Numbered from the stretch's first letter, positions 9,141-17,795 are shown. The stretch: DNA of 64,000 nucleotides from Haladaptatus sp. DYF46 (GCF_021083305.1 NZ_JAJFAY010000003.1:186001-250000); one strand, 5' to 3'. Notes: a model not told the origin generated them from the letters alone. A program made the numbers and translations.

Positions 9141-9223
9141 AGCGATAGATCAGGGAGTCACCGATATGAGATTATTGAAACAAAACACCACTTACAATTC
9201 GTTTGGACTTACAACGATAACCT
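9141..9223. promoter_or_regulatory. Divergent SMR/TrmB promoter with direct repeats
   Basis: The octamer acttacaa occurs twice, at 9190-9197 and 9207-9214, 17 bases start to start and just upstream of the trmB-like ATG. The spacing and the divergent layout suggest a regulator site serving one or both genes. Confidence 0.4.
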
Positions 9224-10012
9224 ATGACGGAATTGGGCGAACTTGGTCTCTCAAGCTACGAGGAGAAAGTATATCGGACACTGCTAGTGACAGGAGCAGT
9301 AACCGCAGCTGACCTTTCCGAGAGTAGTGGCGTTCCGAAAGGCCGTATTTACGATGTGCTCAACGGCCTCGAAGCTCGCAAACTGATCCGGATGCAATCA
9401 AACAACCCAAAACAGTACGTCGCCGTACAGCCAGAAATCGTTGTTGACAGGCTTCTAGCCGAGAGAACATATGAACTGAAACAAGAGTGGAATCGCTATC
9501 GAAAGCGGGCTGAAACCGTCCGCTCAAACCTACTGCCGACACCGCCTGCCGAGAGTAGTTTCTGGCTCGGATCGCTCGGGAGCGAGGAGATGAGCACAGC
9601 TCTTCAGCAACATATGCGAACTGCGGAAGACTTTGTCCACGCGATCGTCGGGACACCGTATGAAAATACGACGTGGGAAACACTCCAAATCGAAGTAGGG
9701 GCATTTTTTGATGGTGCTAATGCGGATCTCACAGTTGATCTCCTGTTGAGTGAAAAGGTAGTCACTGTACTTCCTGATAGATTCCCGCGCCTGATTAATG
9801 GTCAATCGGCAGACGTGACTATTAGAACGATCCCCGAGGTCGTGCTTTCTTTTGATGTGATCGATCGAGTAGAGACAACCATTGATATCCCACATCCAGT
9901 GGCCGGTGACGACCGGATCGGGGTGCTAGGAATCAAAGACTCGCACGTCGTCAAAGAGTTTGAGAGGTATTTCCAACACCTGTGGGCTACTGCAGATCCT
10001 TTCCTCGAGTAA
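9224..10012 (+). CDS. TrmB-family transcriptional regulator
   Basis: 262 residues. Residues 1-70 form the TrmB winged helix: LGLSSYEEKVYRTLLVTGAVTAADLSESSGVPKGRIYDVLNGLEARKLI. A coiled linker (ELKQEWNRYRKRAETVR) follows, then a phospholipase-D-like effector-binding region (ESSFWLGSLGSEEMSTALQQ onward) ending in DDRIGVLGIKDSHVVKEFERYFQHLW, which is usual for haloarchaeal TrmB-like proteins. Classical TrmB members bind sugars; many haloarchaeal ones have unknown ligands. The divergent SMR pump is the obvious candidate target. Confidence 0.8.
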   Translation: MTELGELGLSSYEEKVYRTLLVTGAVTAADLSESSGVPKGRIYDVLNGLEARKLIRMQSNNPKQYVAVQPEIVVDRLLAERTYELKQEWNRYRKRAETVRSNLLPTPPAESSFWLGSLGSEEMSTALQQHMRTAEDFVHAIVGTPYENTTWETLQIEVGAFFDGANADLTVDLLLSEKVVTVLPDRFPRLINGQSADVTIRTIPEVVLSFDVIDRVETTIDIPHPVAGDDRIGVLGIKDSHVVKEFERYFQHLWATADPFLE

Positions 10013-10530
10013 CCGAGCGATTCTGAAGCGCTACATCGTCTCGTACCCTAGTTTCCTGTCTTCTCCGTCTAAATCATGCTTCTGGAGATCAACAACCGTT
10101 TGCCGCGCTTTTTCCTACTCCCAATTTCCTAGCGATAAGTATCCAATAACCTCGAATCCCCATTTGTTATGAATGCATGCATTGACCGCACTAGTCTCAA
10201 CTTCTGGGTGTATGCCGTAGATGAGACTGCAACGGCTATAGCACCCAAAGTGCACGATTTCGTCGACCTACCGGTCTGTAACCCGATCGAAGCTCGAAAG
10301 CAGATCCGAGTGAATATTTTAGCTCACTCATGACGTTCGGACTGCTTGAACCAAAGTCGCCACTCACCAACAGGCGTTCACTCGTTGTACACCCGATTAA
10401 AGGGATATCTACACATCTAAAAGAGATGATCTCAAGGGACAGTCTGAGATATTCGCACACGCGACCACCAACACCATCTCCCAGCGGGAATAAGGGCCCG
10501 ATACGGATACGTCGGGAGAAAAATAGGGAC
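10013..10530. other. Gene-poor AT-richer stretch, possible short remnant
   Basis: A 55-codon open frame from an ATG at 10168 to 10335 (MNACIDRTSLNFWVYAVDET...) is the only candidate. VYAVDET recalls the opening of IS6-type haloarchaeal transposase catalytic domains, but the rest does not follow the family, so it is at best a decayed piece. No terminal repeats are seen. The composition returns to GC-rich at about 10.5 kb. Confidence 0.25.
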
Positions 10531-11871
10531 TCAGTACGCCCAGCGACCGCCGAGTTTGAGTTCCTTTTCGTATCCGTCGTCGATCAGATCGCGCGTGTCT
10601 TCACGGGAGCGACTGGGGACTTCACGGTCGGCCTCGGTGAGTGTACAGACGGCGTCTGCGATGGTAACTGCGTGTTCGCGAAGGTCGCGGATATCGATCT
10701 TGTCGAGCGTATCGGCGTGCGTATGTCCCCACCCACGACCGCTCTTGTCGGGGTTCGTCGAGGAGACCATCACGCCGGGGACGCCCTCTTGGACGAACGC
10801 CCATTGGTCACCGTGGGGTGAGACGGAGTTGCTGGAGACGAGGGGAATCGACCGTTCGTCCGTCACCGCTTCGAACGCGTCGAGAACTTCGTCGAACTCG
10901 TTCGCGTTTACCGAGAGGGTCCGGTCTCGACCCGCGCCGTCGATGTTGACGATGCACTTGACGGCATTGAGATCGTACGTGTTCATCGCGTGGTACGCGC
11001 CCTGTAGTCCGATTTCTTCCGACCCGAAGACGAGCACGCGGACCCGCGTTTCGAGTTCATCCTCGATTTGTGCGAGGAGACGGCCGGCCTCGGTCGCGAG
11101 TACGCTTCCTGCACCGTTGTCGTTCGCGCCCTCGGCGATATCGTGCGTGTCCACGTGCGCCGTCAGGAGGACCATTTCGTCGGTGTCGGGTCCGAGGTCG
11201 CCGACGGCGTTGACCGACGTCGAAGGCTCGTTTCGACAGTCGACATCCACCGTCACGGAGAGGTCACCGTCCTCGGCGTGACGGGTGAGACGCGCTCCGA
11301 GTTCCTTCGAAACGCCGACCGCCGGAATCGGACCGGGGCGATTGTCGTACCCCACCTCACCGGTCGGCGGGAGACAACCGCCGATGTGATTCCGGAAGAT
11401 GAACCCCACCGCACCGGCGTTGGCAGCGCTGACGTACTTCTCCATCCGGTGAATCCAGCGCCCGAAATCGTCCGGCGTCTCGCTGGAAGCCATGACGACG
11501 TTGCCATCGCAATCGGCCCGTTCGAAGTCCTCGGGTCGGCCGTAGCCCACGTCGACCAGTTCACCGTCGCCCGTTCCGGCGGGCGTCCCCGGGAGCGCGA
11601 TGACCTGATAATCCTTCCCGTATCGCTGGTCGTGGCTGCCGCCGGTCACGATCGAAGACGACCCGCGCCACCAGCCGTCGATCTCGAATTCGTCGAGGTG
11701 GACGTTCCGAAGTCCGACCTCCTCGAAGTACCCTTCGAGTATTTTCGCTCCTTCTTTCTCCTCTTTCTGTCCGGCCATCCGCGTTTCGAGGTCGACGAGG
11801 TCTTCGAGCACCCGCCACGAGAAATCGCTGCGGTAGGCGTCACCAACGACGGCGTCTGGGAGTCGAGGCAT
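10531..11871 (-). CDS. M28-family zinc aminopeptidase-like protein
   Basis: 446 residues without a signal peptide. The zinc ligands of family M28 are all visible: AHVDTHD, GANDNGAGS, FGSEEIGLQG, NIDGAGRDR and HTHADT. A PA-like insert lies between about residues 90 and 215 (PAVGVSKELGARL). M28 enzymes use two zinc ions to remove N-terminal amino acids or split related substrates. It lies downstream of the M48 protease on the same strand with about 150 bases between. It is probably cytoplasmic and its physiological substrate is unknown. Confidence 0.85.
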   Translation of the reverse strand: MPRLPDAVVGDAYRSDFSWRVLEDLVDLETRMAGQKEEKEGAKILEGYFEEVGLRNVHLDEFEIDGWWRGSSSIVTGGSHDQRYGKDYQVIALPGTPAGTGDGELVDVGYGRPEDFERADCDGNVVMASSETPDDFGRWIHRMEKYVSAANAGAVGFIFRNHIGGCLPPTGEVGYDNRPGPIPAVGVSKELGARLTRHAEDGDLSVTVDVDCRNEPSTSVNAVGDLGPDTDEMVLLTAHVDTHDIAEGANDNGAGSVLATEAGRLLAQIEDELETRVRVLVFGSEEIGLQGAYHAMNTYDLNAVKCIVNIDGAGRDRTLSVNANEFDEVLDAFEAVTDERSIPLVSSNSVSPHGDQWAFVQEGVPGVMVSSTNPDKSGRGWGHTHADTLDKIDIRDLREHAVTIADAVCTLTEADREVPSRSREDTRDLIDDGYEKELKLGGRWAY

Positions 11872-12021
11872 GAATGCAGTCGTGCGGTGGTACCGAAAAA
11901 AGTATGTGTCTCGGAAAATTGCGTCGCAGACGACTCACCCGCCACTCGACGTGGTTCGATGAGGGGTGCGCATTTACGTGCTCTCGAAATCGCACTATCG
12001 AGAACGACGAGAATAACGGGC

Positions 12022-12990
12022 TTATTCGACTTCGATGTGGTGCCACTGGCTCCCCTCGTGTGTCGTCAGAGCGGTCTTGGCGGCCTCGCGAACGCGGCTC
12101 ACGCGCTCGTCGGTCGGTGGGTGACTCGCGAACGCTCGTTCCAGCGGTGTTCGGTCCCGTCGTCGGTCACGAGTCGGGAACAACCACGAGAACAGCCCGC
12201 GCGGCTCGTTCGCGCGCTGAATCTTTTCGAGCGCTCGGGCGAACGCCAGTGGCTCGTCGAGGACGGACACCGCCCGCCGGTCGGCCGCGTATTCACGTCG
12301 GCGAGAGTAAGCTTGAAGGACGAGCGTCGGTGCGACGAACAGGCCAACCACGACCCGAACCAACCCACGCCGCATCCCGTACCCGACACTGGTCGGACCC
12401 TGTACAGGTCGACCGGCGATCAGCGAAAGTCCCCAGCAACAGAGTGAGACGACGACCATGGCCGGAAGAACGAACACGAGGACGAAGGTAGCGACCATCC
12501 GGAGGAGAATCATGGCCAGCGTCTGGAAGAGACCATCGTAGCCCTCCAGATGGGCGAGTTCGTGAGCGAGAACCCCCTCGAGTTCCGCGGGAGCCAGCAG
12601 CCGAACGAGCGAGGAGTCGACGACGAGCGTCCGACTCCCGAGCGCGAACGCGTTGGGCTGACCGAGGCGCGCGACGAAGACGTCCGGCCGTTCGATACCC
12701 ATCCGGCGAGTCAACCGGTCGATACTCGCCTGCATCCCCGGAGCGCGGATTTCCGAGAGGGGAGTCACATCGAGGCGTTCGAGGAGACGTTTGGTACTCA
12801 TCCGATAGCTCACGTAGCCGAAAACGAGCGCGCTCGCACCTGCAAAAAGAAACATCACCGGAAGGTCAGCACTGGCGATGATCGTACGGATCGCCTGAAA
12901 CCCGACGATGACGACGGCACCAGCGAGAACGAGCAGCCACGCTCCGACCAATACGGGGAGTCCGCGCGGCCGACGGGATGACGCTGCCAT
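12022..12990 (-). CDS. M48-family membrane metalloprotease (HtpX-like)
   Basis: 322 residues from the ATG at 12990 (MAASSRRPRG). A longer frame would overlap the upstream permease gene and adds a segment without membrane character. Two N-terminal membrane segments (about 11-33 and 43-62) precede the zinc motif HELAH at 143-147. A second hydrophobic pair follows, and the third ligand is in REYAADRRAV. HtpX-type proteases face the cytoplasm or membrane and cut membrane or misfolded proteins. The gene follows the halocin-like cluster on the same strand with a 97-base gap, so a processing role is possible but unproven. Confidence 0.85.
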   Translation of the reverse strand: MAASSRRPRGLPVLVGAWLLVLAGAVVIVGFQAIRTIIASADLPVMFLFAGASALVFGYVSYRMSTKRLLERLDVTPLSEIRAPGMQASIDRLTRRMGIERPDVFVARLGQPNAFALGSRTLVVDSSLVRLLAPAELEGVLAHELAHLEGYDGLFQTLAMILLRMVATFVLVFVLPAMVVVSLCCWGLSLIAGRPVQGPTSVGYGMRRGLVRVVVGLFVAPTLVLQAYSRRREYAADRRAVSVLDEPLAFARALEKIQRANEPRGLFSWLFPTRDRRRDRTPLERAFASHPPTDERVSRVREAAKTALTTHEGSQWHHIEVE

Positions 12991-13087
12991 GGCTTCGGTA
13001 GGGACTCCACACGCAAACGGGTGTCGCAGAATCACGAACCGCTCACGAGACGGAATCGGAGTCGATGAGTGTTCTGGGAGTCGAAAC

Positions 13088-14716
13088 TCAATCGTATCTA
13101 TACGTTCGAGCCCGTTCGATACCGTACCGGTAGCACGTTCCCCCGGAGATGGCAAACCACGCGATCAACAGGGGTAAACCGTAGAGTTGGAGGGACGGAC
13201 CTGTCATACCGGTAAACGGTGGCAGAAGTCGTAGCGCCCGAGGGATGAAAATAAACAGGAGAAAGAGGATACTACTGGGTACGACTATCATCGAATAGAC
13301 GCTCAGAGTGGTCGTACTGGGAAGAATTACCGTTCTACCCGTCAGTACTTGTGATTCCAGAAACTGCGGGGAGAATGCTCCCAGTCCGACGGCGACAGCA
13401 GTCGCGTATAACGACAGTAGCAAGCCGATGCAGATATGAAGTGCAGTTTGCCGGATAGTCAGTGGGCCTAGTAAACCGGTTCCTCCGACGAGTACAACTA
13501 CTAGCGGAATGCCGCCAGCTAACCCGGCCAGCATCTTTCCGTCGACGATTATCGCTCTCTCGATGGGGCTCGTAAGCAACGTAGCTAACACCGAGCCCTC
13601 ATCACCGATCGGATTGAGCGTGAACAACGCCCCGGTTATCCACGCGATATAAACGACGAGGATGGAAGGTAAAATTAGCAGTAACCCCTGTAGTGATCCA
13701 CCGCTACCTTCAGTCGGAAGCAGGGCTGGAAGGACTACGAAACCGGAGTAGAGAATATGTGAAAATCGGTGGGGATTTCGCTGACCGCGTTTCCATTGGG
13801 TGACGGCAACTCGCTGGCGATTTGTCTTCGCTGGTTCGATATTCAAACGAGCGACTGTATGCTCGAATGGTTTGCGGGAGGCACCCACCGAAGACCGGGA
13901 GTCGTCGGAAAACCAGACGAGCGATGCGAGAAGAATCGAGAGTCTACTCAGTATGGGGATTATGAGGAGTGTCGTGGCGGCCAAGGCGAACGTCCCGAGC
14001 GTCGGGTCGGTCCCCAGTGACGTTGGAAGCATGATGATGTTGACGAGGGCCGTGAGGGGGGAGAGCGAAGCGAACACCGCTACGGTGTCACCGATCCATT
14101 CGAGAATCGATGTTATGGACGTTATCGCGACGAAAACGGCGACCACGCCCGCGATTCGGAATACCCGCCTCCGTCTTTCGAGGCTGAACACGCGAATTGT
14201 CACGGCTTTCCAGAACATTCCGACGGTATATCCGACGACCACGGCGAAACAGACGACGATCGGGACGATAGATGCCGACAAAGGTATGATGCTATACGCA
14301 CCGGTTTCCAAGGCGATAAGAGCCGAGCCGACTACGAGAGGGGTTCCGACGGCCAGAGTGACGCGAATACACTCGGCGACGAGGGTACCAAGAACGATAC
14401 TCTCCGGAGGGACGGTCGTCAAGAGGAGATCCGGAGCTGACGGGGACCCAAGCGACTGTATCGTTCGTAAAAAAACTATGAACGCGAGAATGGACATCAG
14501 TACGAACAATTGCTGACTGAGAAAACTGCTATCCACCCGGATTAGATAGGCGTGCAGTAGGTACGCGTATTCGTCCGCCAAAACGAAGATCGCTCCGACG
14601 ATTGGAAGCAGTGCACAGAGTGACAGTGCAGCGTACAACAGCTGACGCCGATCGGTCGTGAACTGACGCCAACTCCGTTTGAGTTCTACCGATGCGATTC
14701 GAACGACGTTAGACAT
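13088..14716 (-). CDS. ABC-2-like multi-pass permease in the halocin-like cluster
   Basis: 542 residues with roughly twelve hydrophobic segments and a cytoplasmic stretch near residues 280-310 (SDDSRSSVGASRKPFEH...). The start (RIASVELKRSWRQFTTDRRQLLYAALSL) and overall layout resemble large haloarchaeal ABC-2-type export permeases, but no ATP-binding protein is encoded next to it. It starts 5 bases after the preceding small membrane-protein gene, so the two form an operon downstream of the Cys-rich precursor. Export of, or protection from, the peptide is the working idea. The family assignment is tentative. Confidence 0.6.
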   Translation of the reverse strand: MSNVVRIASVELKRSWRQFTTDRRQLLYAALSLCALLPIVGAIFVLADEYAYLLHAYLIRVDSSFLSQQLFVLMSILAFIVFLRTIQSLGSPSAPDLLLTTVPPESIVLGTLVAECIRVTLAVGTPLVVGSALIALETGAYSIIPLSASIVPIVVCFAVVVGYTVGMFWKAVTIRVFSLERRRRVFRIAGVVAVFVAITSITSILEWIGDTVAVFASLSPLTALVNIIMLPTSLGTDPTLGTFALAATTLLIIPILSRLSILLASLVWFSDDSRSSVGASRKPFEHTVARLNIEPAKTNRQRVAVTQWKRGQRNPHRFSHILYSGFVVLPALLPTEGSGGSLQGLLLILPSILVVYIAWITGALFTLNPIGDEGSVLATLLTSPIERAIIVDGKMLAGLAGGIPLVVVLVGGTGLLGPLTIRQTALHICIGLLLSLYATAVAVGLGAFSPQFLESQVLTGRTVILPSTTTLSVYSMIVVPSSILFLLFIFIPRALRLLPPFTGMTGPSLQLYGLPLLIAWFAISGGTCYRYGIERARTYRYD

Positions 14717-14721
14717 GGTGA

Positions 14722-15084
14722 CTAATTGTCACCGGACATTCCCTCACCCGCTTCAAAGAATCGCTGATAAATTGGAGCGAGTACGATCATCCCGACGGCC
14801 GCCGAGATGAACGTCGTCGCGTCACCGGATTGTATCGGTTGGAATAGTACGACATAACCGGCACCCATCGCGCTTCCGAGCCATCCACCGGTAAGGGAAA
14901 GCGGACGTTGGTCGAGGGCATATCCAATGGCAAAGAGGACTACTGAAGCCCCAACGAACCCACCAGCGACGAGCGTCCAATTCGTGGTATCACTTGACGT
15001 AAGTAAATACATTATTACACCGGCGAGTGCAGCTGATATCCCGTTGAAGGCGACGAGTTTGAGGTTGAATTGGTTGGAAGCCAT
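14722..15084 (-). CDS. Small four-helix membrane protein in the halocin-like cluster
   Basis: 120 residues from the ATG at 15084 (MASNQFNLKL); the frame runs further upstream but without a better start. Four hydrophobic segments are visible (VAFNGISAALAGVIMYLL, WTLVAGGFVGASVVLFAIGYAL, a Gly-rich third, and FISAAVGMIVLAPIY). No enzyme motif is seen. It lies 114 bases after the peptide precursor and 5 bases before the large permease. Position and size fit an immunity or accessory membrane protein, but no family is recognised. Confidence 0.6.
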   Translation of the reverse strand: MASNQFNLKLVAFNGISAALAGVIMYLLTSSDTTNWTLVAGGFVGASVVLFAIGYALDQRPLSLTGGWLGSAMGAGYVVLFQPIQSGDATTFISAAVGMIVLAPIYQRFFEAGEGMSGDN

Positions 15085-15198
15085 GTATATCTGTATCCCA
15101 GACACCACCATAAATATTTTCCTCGAATAATTATTTAATAGATTTTATTTAGAGACAGCTATAAATAGTGCGAGTAGGGGCTCGCGGTGCGGTAGTTG

Positions 15199-16056
15199 TT
15201 AACAGAGGTTCAGACGGGGATCCGAACAAAGGTCTTCGTAATCGAACTGCCCGCCACATCCTTTGTCAGCGATGATTCTACAGGCGATTTGAGTGAAGGC
15301 AAAGCAGGCACCACCGGCGATGTAACCGGCGCCCGAGAGGACTCCACAGATGAACGCGGTGGATGCTCCGCATCCGATCTGGCAGATGAGTTCGAAGCAC
15401 TTTTTACAACCCCAGCAACCGAGGTCGAAATCTTGGGTCGTGATCTCATCGCTCTGGACGGAGATGGCATCGACGGATTCGGGCGGAGTTCCTCCGTATG
15501 TGCTTACCTCGTATCCCTCCGTCGCGTCGATTTTCGTCGCGTCTTTCGGGACCCGCTCGTTCGTATCGTTGATGTATTCGAGTTCGGCGATGGATATCTG
15601 TCCGGCTTCGACGATTCGTCCCATCGTGAGATAGCCCCGGTCGGACTCGGCCGTCTCGATAGGAACGGAGACGATTTCGAGGGTTTTCTCATTCTCGACC
15701 CGTCCGACGAGCGTCGAATCCAATTTGAGTTCCCCTCCACGCTCGTGTGCACGCTTGCGGAGCTGTTTGAATTCGTCTGCCTGTTGGAACTTTGCGAGAA
15801 CACGCCGCGCCGCTGTCCCGTTCAGTTCGTCGTAGCTCGGCTCCTCATCGGGGGTGGACGCGAGGGCGGGAGTCGTTCCCAACATCGCGAGCGAAACGCT
15901 TGCGGCACCCATCTTGATGAACCCACGTCGTTGGACTCCGTCTCCGTCGCGAAGACCGCTGAGAGTCTCCCACGTTTCTGCACAGCCACTGCCATCGTCG
16001 ACAGCGTCATTGATTTCTTCGATCTGTTCGTCGACGTCGTCAGGTTTTTTCGTCAT
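15199..16056 (-). CDS. Halocin C8-like precursor: Tat leader, N-terminal domain, Cys-rich C-terminal peptide
   Basis: 285 residues from the ATG at 16056, chosen because tgaggt lies 6-11 bases upstream as a ribosome site; an in-frame TTG at 16068 is weaker. A Tat motif (RRGFIKMGAASVSLAMLG) starts near residue 43. Residues up to about 210 form a soluble acidic domain. The last 75 residues (DNA 15202-15426) hold 11 cysteines: GCWGCKKCFELICQIGCG, AFICGV, GGACFAF, QIACRI, KGCGG, EDLCSD and a terminal LC. Halocin C8 has the same plan: Tat leader, an N-terminal domain serving as immunity protein HalI, and a 76-residue Cys-rich C-terminal toxin. Cleavage before the DLGCWGC segment is inferred. Confidence 0.75.
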   Translation of the reverse strand: MTKKPDDVDEQIEEINDAVDDGSGCAETWETLSGLRDGDGVQRRGFIKMGAASVSLAMLGTTPALASTPDEEPSYDELNGTAARRVLAKFQQADEFKQLRKRAHERGGELKLDSTLVGRVENEKTLEIVSVPIETAESDRGYLTMGRIVEAGQISIAELEYINDTNERVPKDATKIDATEGYEVSTYGGTPPESVDAISVQSDEITTQDFDLGCWGCKKCFELICQIGCGASTAFICGVLSGAGYIAGGACFAFTQIACRIIADKGCGGQFDYEDLCSDPRLNLC

Positions 16057-16088
16057 TTTGAACCTCAATTATTACAATAGTGGTTAGT

Positions 16089-16149
16089 AAATTATAATTA
16101 GTGTCTGTGATTATCTCTCGAAGTGAAATTGTTTCACCTAGTGAGTCAC
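16089..16149 (-). promoter_or_regulatory. Promoter and dyad-symmetric sites of the halocin-like gene
   Basis: An AT-rich TATA-like element (16089-16101) lies about 33-45 bases before the ATG. Just upstream are a 6-bp inverted repeat gtgaaa-ttg-tttcac (16123-16137) and the palindrome gtgagtcac (16141-16149). They sit between the peptide gene and the regulator gene and are good candidate operator sites. Confidence 0.45.
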
Positions 16150-16183
16150 ATATGGCATCATATTTTTTATATATCGGAGTCAG

Positions 16184-16936
16184 CTAATTGACTCGGTCAG
16201 ATTTAGTTTTGAAATATTCGAACAGCTTGTGAGCCCAATTGACGAGTTCAGGACTGTCGCTCGATAGGCAGTCGGACAGTTGGCCGCGTTCATACCCGCC
16301 CAAGAAAACCCGGTTTTCTAACAGTGATAAACCGAAATTCAGATACTCCGGATACGTGAAGAGTGAAATTCCCGTACTTTTTCCATCCAAGTGAGGGTCC
16401 TTCCTCAACGATTCGTACGTCTTGGTAGGAAGGATCAGTTCTGGGGTGTCACACTCTTCGACGACTGGTCCGTGTACATCATTATATATCGGACTGACAA
16501 CCGGACAAAATCCATGAAATTCCGTCGTCGAACACGACGAGAGTTCGTTAATATAATAGTTGAGTGCCCGGTGTGGTTGGCTATCCGTTTCGGTCACCAA
16601 CTTCGCATCTTCAAACATCGAAAGCTCCGGTTCGACCGGAATGTCTTCGATATGTCGTATTATACCGGATATCTTTTCTATAGTTTCCATTTGGCCGTTC
16701 AACTCATCGTATTTTTCGAGCACCCACTCACCACATGTCGTAATTCGATATCGTGTTCCCTTTTTTCTCACCCATCCTCGCTTCGAAAATCCGTCCAGGT
16801 GTCGCTGTAACGTCGCTCGTGAAAATGTGTTCTGCTCGATTAACTCACAGGGGCGGGACGGACTGGTCGATAGGCACTCGAGGACTGTTATTCGTGAAGG
16901 GGAAACGGACAGGTACTCTATCGTTTTCTCAGCCAT
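16184..16936 (-). CDS. FilR1-like winged-helix regulator next to the halocin-like gene
   Basis: 250 residues. The N-terminal winged helix runs SPSRITVLECLSTSPSRPCELIEQNTFSRATLQRHLDGFSKRGWV to RYRITTCGEWVLEKY. The C-terminal 160 residues match the FilR1 middle domain seen in many archaeal regulators (EKISGIIRHI, FEDAKLVTETDSQPHRALNYYI, FHGFCPVV, GISLFTYPEYLNFGLSLLENRVFLGGYERG). Such domains bind unknown ligands. The gene directly precedes the Cys-rich precursor on the same strand with a 127-base AT-rich gap holding dyad sites, so it probably controls that cluster. It is AT-richer than the metabolic genes nearby. Confidence 0.75.
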   Translation of the reverse strand: MAEKTIEYLSVSPSRITVLECLSTSPSRPCELIEQNTFSRATLQRHLDGFSKRGWVRKKGTRYRITTCGEWVLEKYDELNGQMETIEKISGIIRHIEDIPVEPELSMFEDAKLVTETDSQPHRALNYYINELSSCSTTEFHGFCPVVSPIYNDVHGPVVEECDTPELILPTKTYESLRKDPHLDGKSTGISLFTYPEYLNFGLSLLENRVFLGGYERGQLSDCLSSDSPELVNWAHKLFEYFKTKSDRVN

Positions 16937-17252
16937 TTATCGAGATTTAATTTATTCTCCTATTTAATAATTTCCCACTACTCTACAAGAGGATATTTTT
17001 ACTATTGTTTCGGATATAGTCAACTAATCATATATGTAATCTATGAATCGCTTCTTTCGAATTACCCGAGGATACGAATACTGAAATACGGTTCAGAGAA
17101 CGCACTGCCCACCACAGCGGCACTTGACCCCCAGCATCGGGTATTCGACGGAAACTAGATCAGCCGTTAGCGAGCAGTCCTTGAACGAGACCGAATTCGG
17201 GGCCGTTCCCTGGAAGCCCGTCCGATTCGTACACAGCAACGAACGGCCGCCG
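16937..17252. other. AT-rich intergenic region
   Basis: About 316 bases. The half next to the regulator gene is strongly AT-rich and probably contains its promoter. No gene, RNA or repeat was recognised. Confidence 0.4.
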
Positions 17253-17681
17253 TCACTCGACGTTTTCGGGCGTCACACGCGTGTACCACCAGGCCCAGAG
17301 CACGAGGACTCCCTGAAACGGGAGGCGCACCCAGAGGGCGAGTCGGGCGACACCGCTGGCCCAATCGGGGACCCCATCGGGAATCATCCCACGCCTCGCC
17401 ATGTGGACGTTCGCCGGGAAAACGGCGAGCAACAACGCGATGAGACCCCACGCGGACTGGCGGCGCGTCCGCCGGATTAGCACGCCGATGCCGAGAGCGA
17501 TTTCCGCGATTCCCGAGAGGTAGACGAGGAAGACCGGACGAGGGAATCGGGGCGGAACGATTCGAGCGTACACCTTCGGTGCGACGAAATGCATCGCGCC
17601 CGCGAGGACGTAGAGGAGGCCCATTACGTAGAGGAGAGGCCGTTTGAGTCGGTGGAGGATGCCGTCCGTATCGTTGCTCAT
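17253..17681 (-). CDS. DoxX-like membrane protein
   Basis: 142 residues with four hydrophobic segments. LLYVMGLLYVLAGAMHFVAPKVYARIVPPRFP, then YLSGIAEIALGIGVLIRRTRR and WGLIALLLAVFPANVHMA match the DoxX superfamily pattern (membrane segment, AGxxHF, PxxxxxxSG.xE). The function of most DoxX-like proteins is unknown; some pair with quinone or sulfur metabolism. It stands alone between the SDR-P450 operon and the halocin-like locus. Confidence 0.75.
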   Translation of the reverse strand: MSNDTDGILHRLKRPLLYVMGLLYVLAGAMHFVAPKVYARIVPPRFPRPVFLVYLSGIAEIALGIGVLIRRTRRQSAWGLIALLLAVFPANVHMARRGMIPDGVPDWASGVARLALWVRLPFQGVLVLWAWWYTRVTPENVE

Positions 17682-17795
17682 ACCGCTAGTTGTATGCGGT
17701 GAATGAAAGCGCTATCCCATGCAGTCCACGGGGTCGATTTCGACTCGCCGCGTCCGTCCGCCGTTCTGGGAAATCGGAGGGTGGTCGGTCGTCGC

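Noticed and set aside
10168..10335. 55-codon frame with VYAVDET, recalling IS6-type transposases
   Set aside because: Only the short motif fits; downstream residues do not follow any transposase family, and no terminal inverted repeats were found. Mentioned only as a possible remnant.
11068..12447. A 459-codon open frame on the plus strand across the M28 and M48 genes
   Set aside because: Antisense to two genes with complete zinc motifs.
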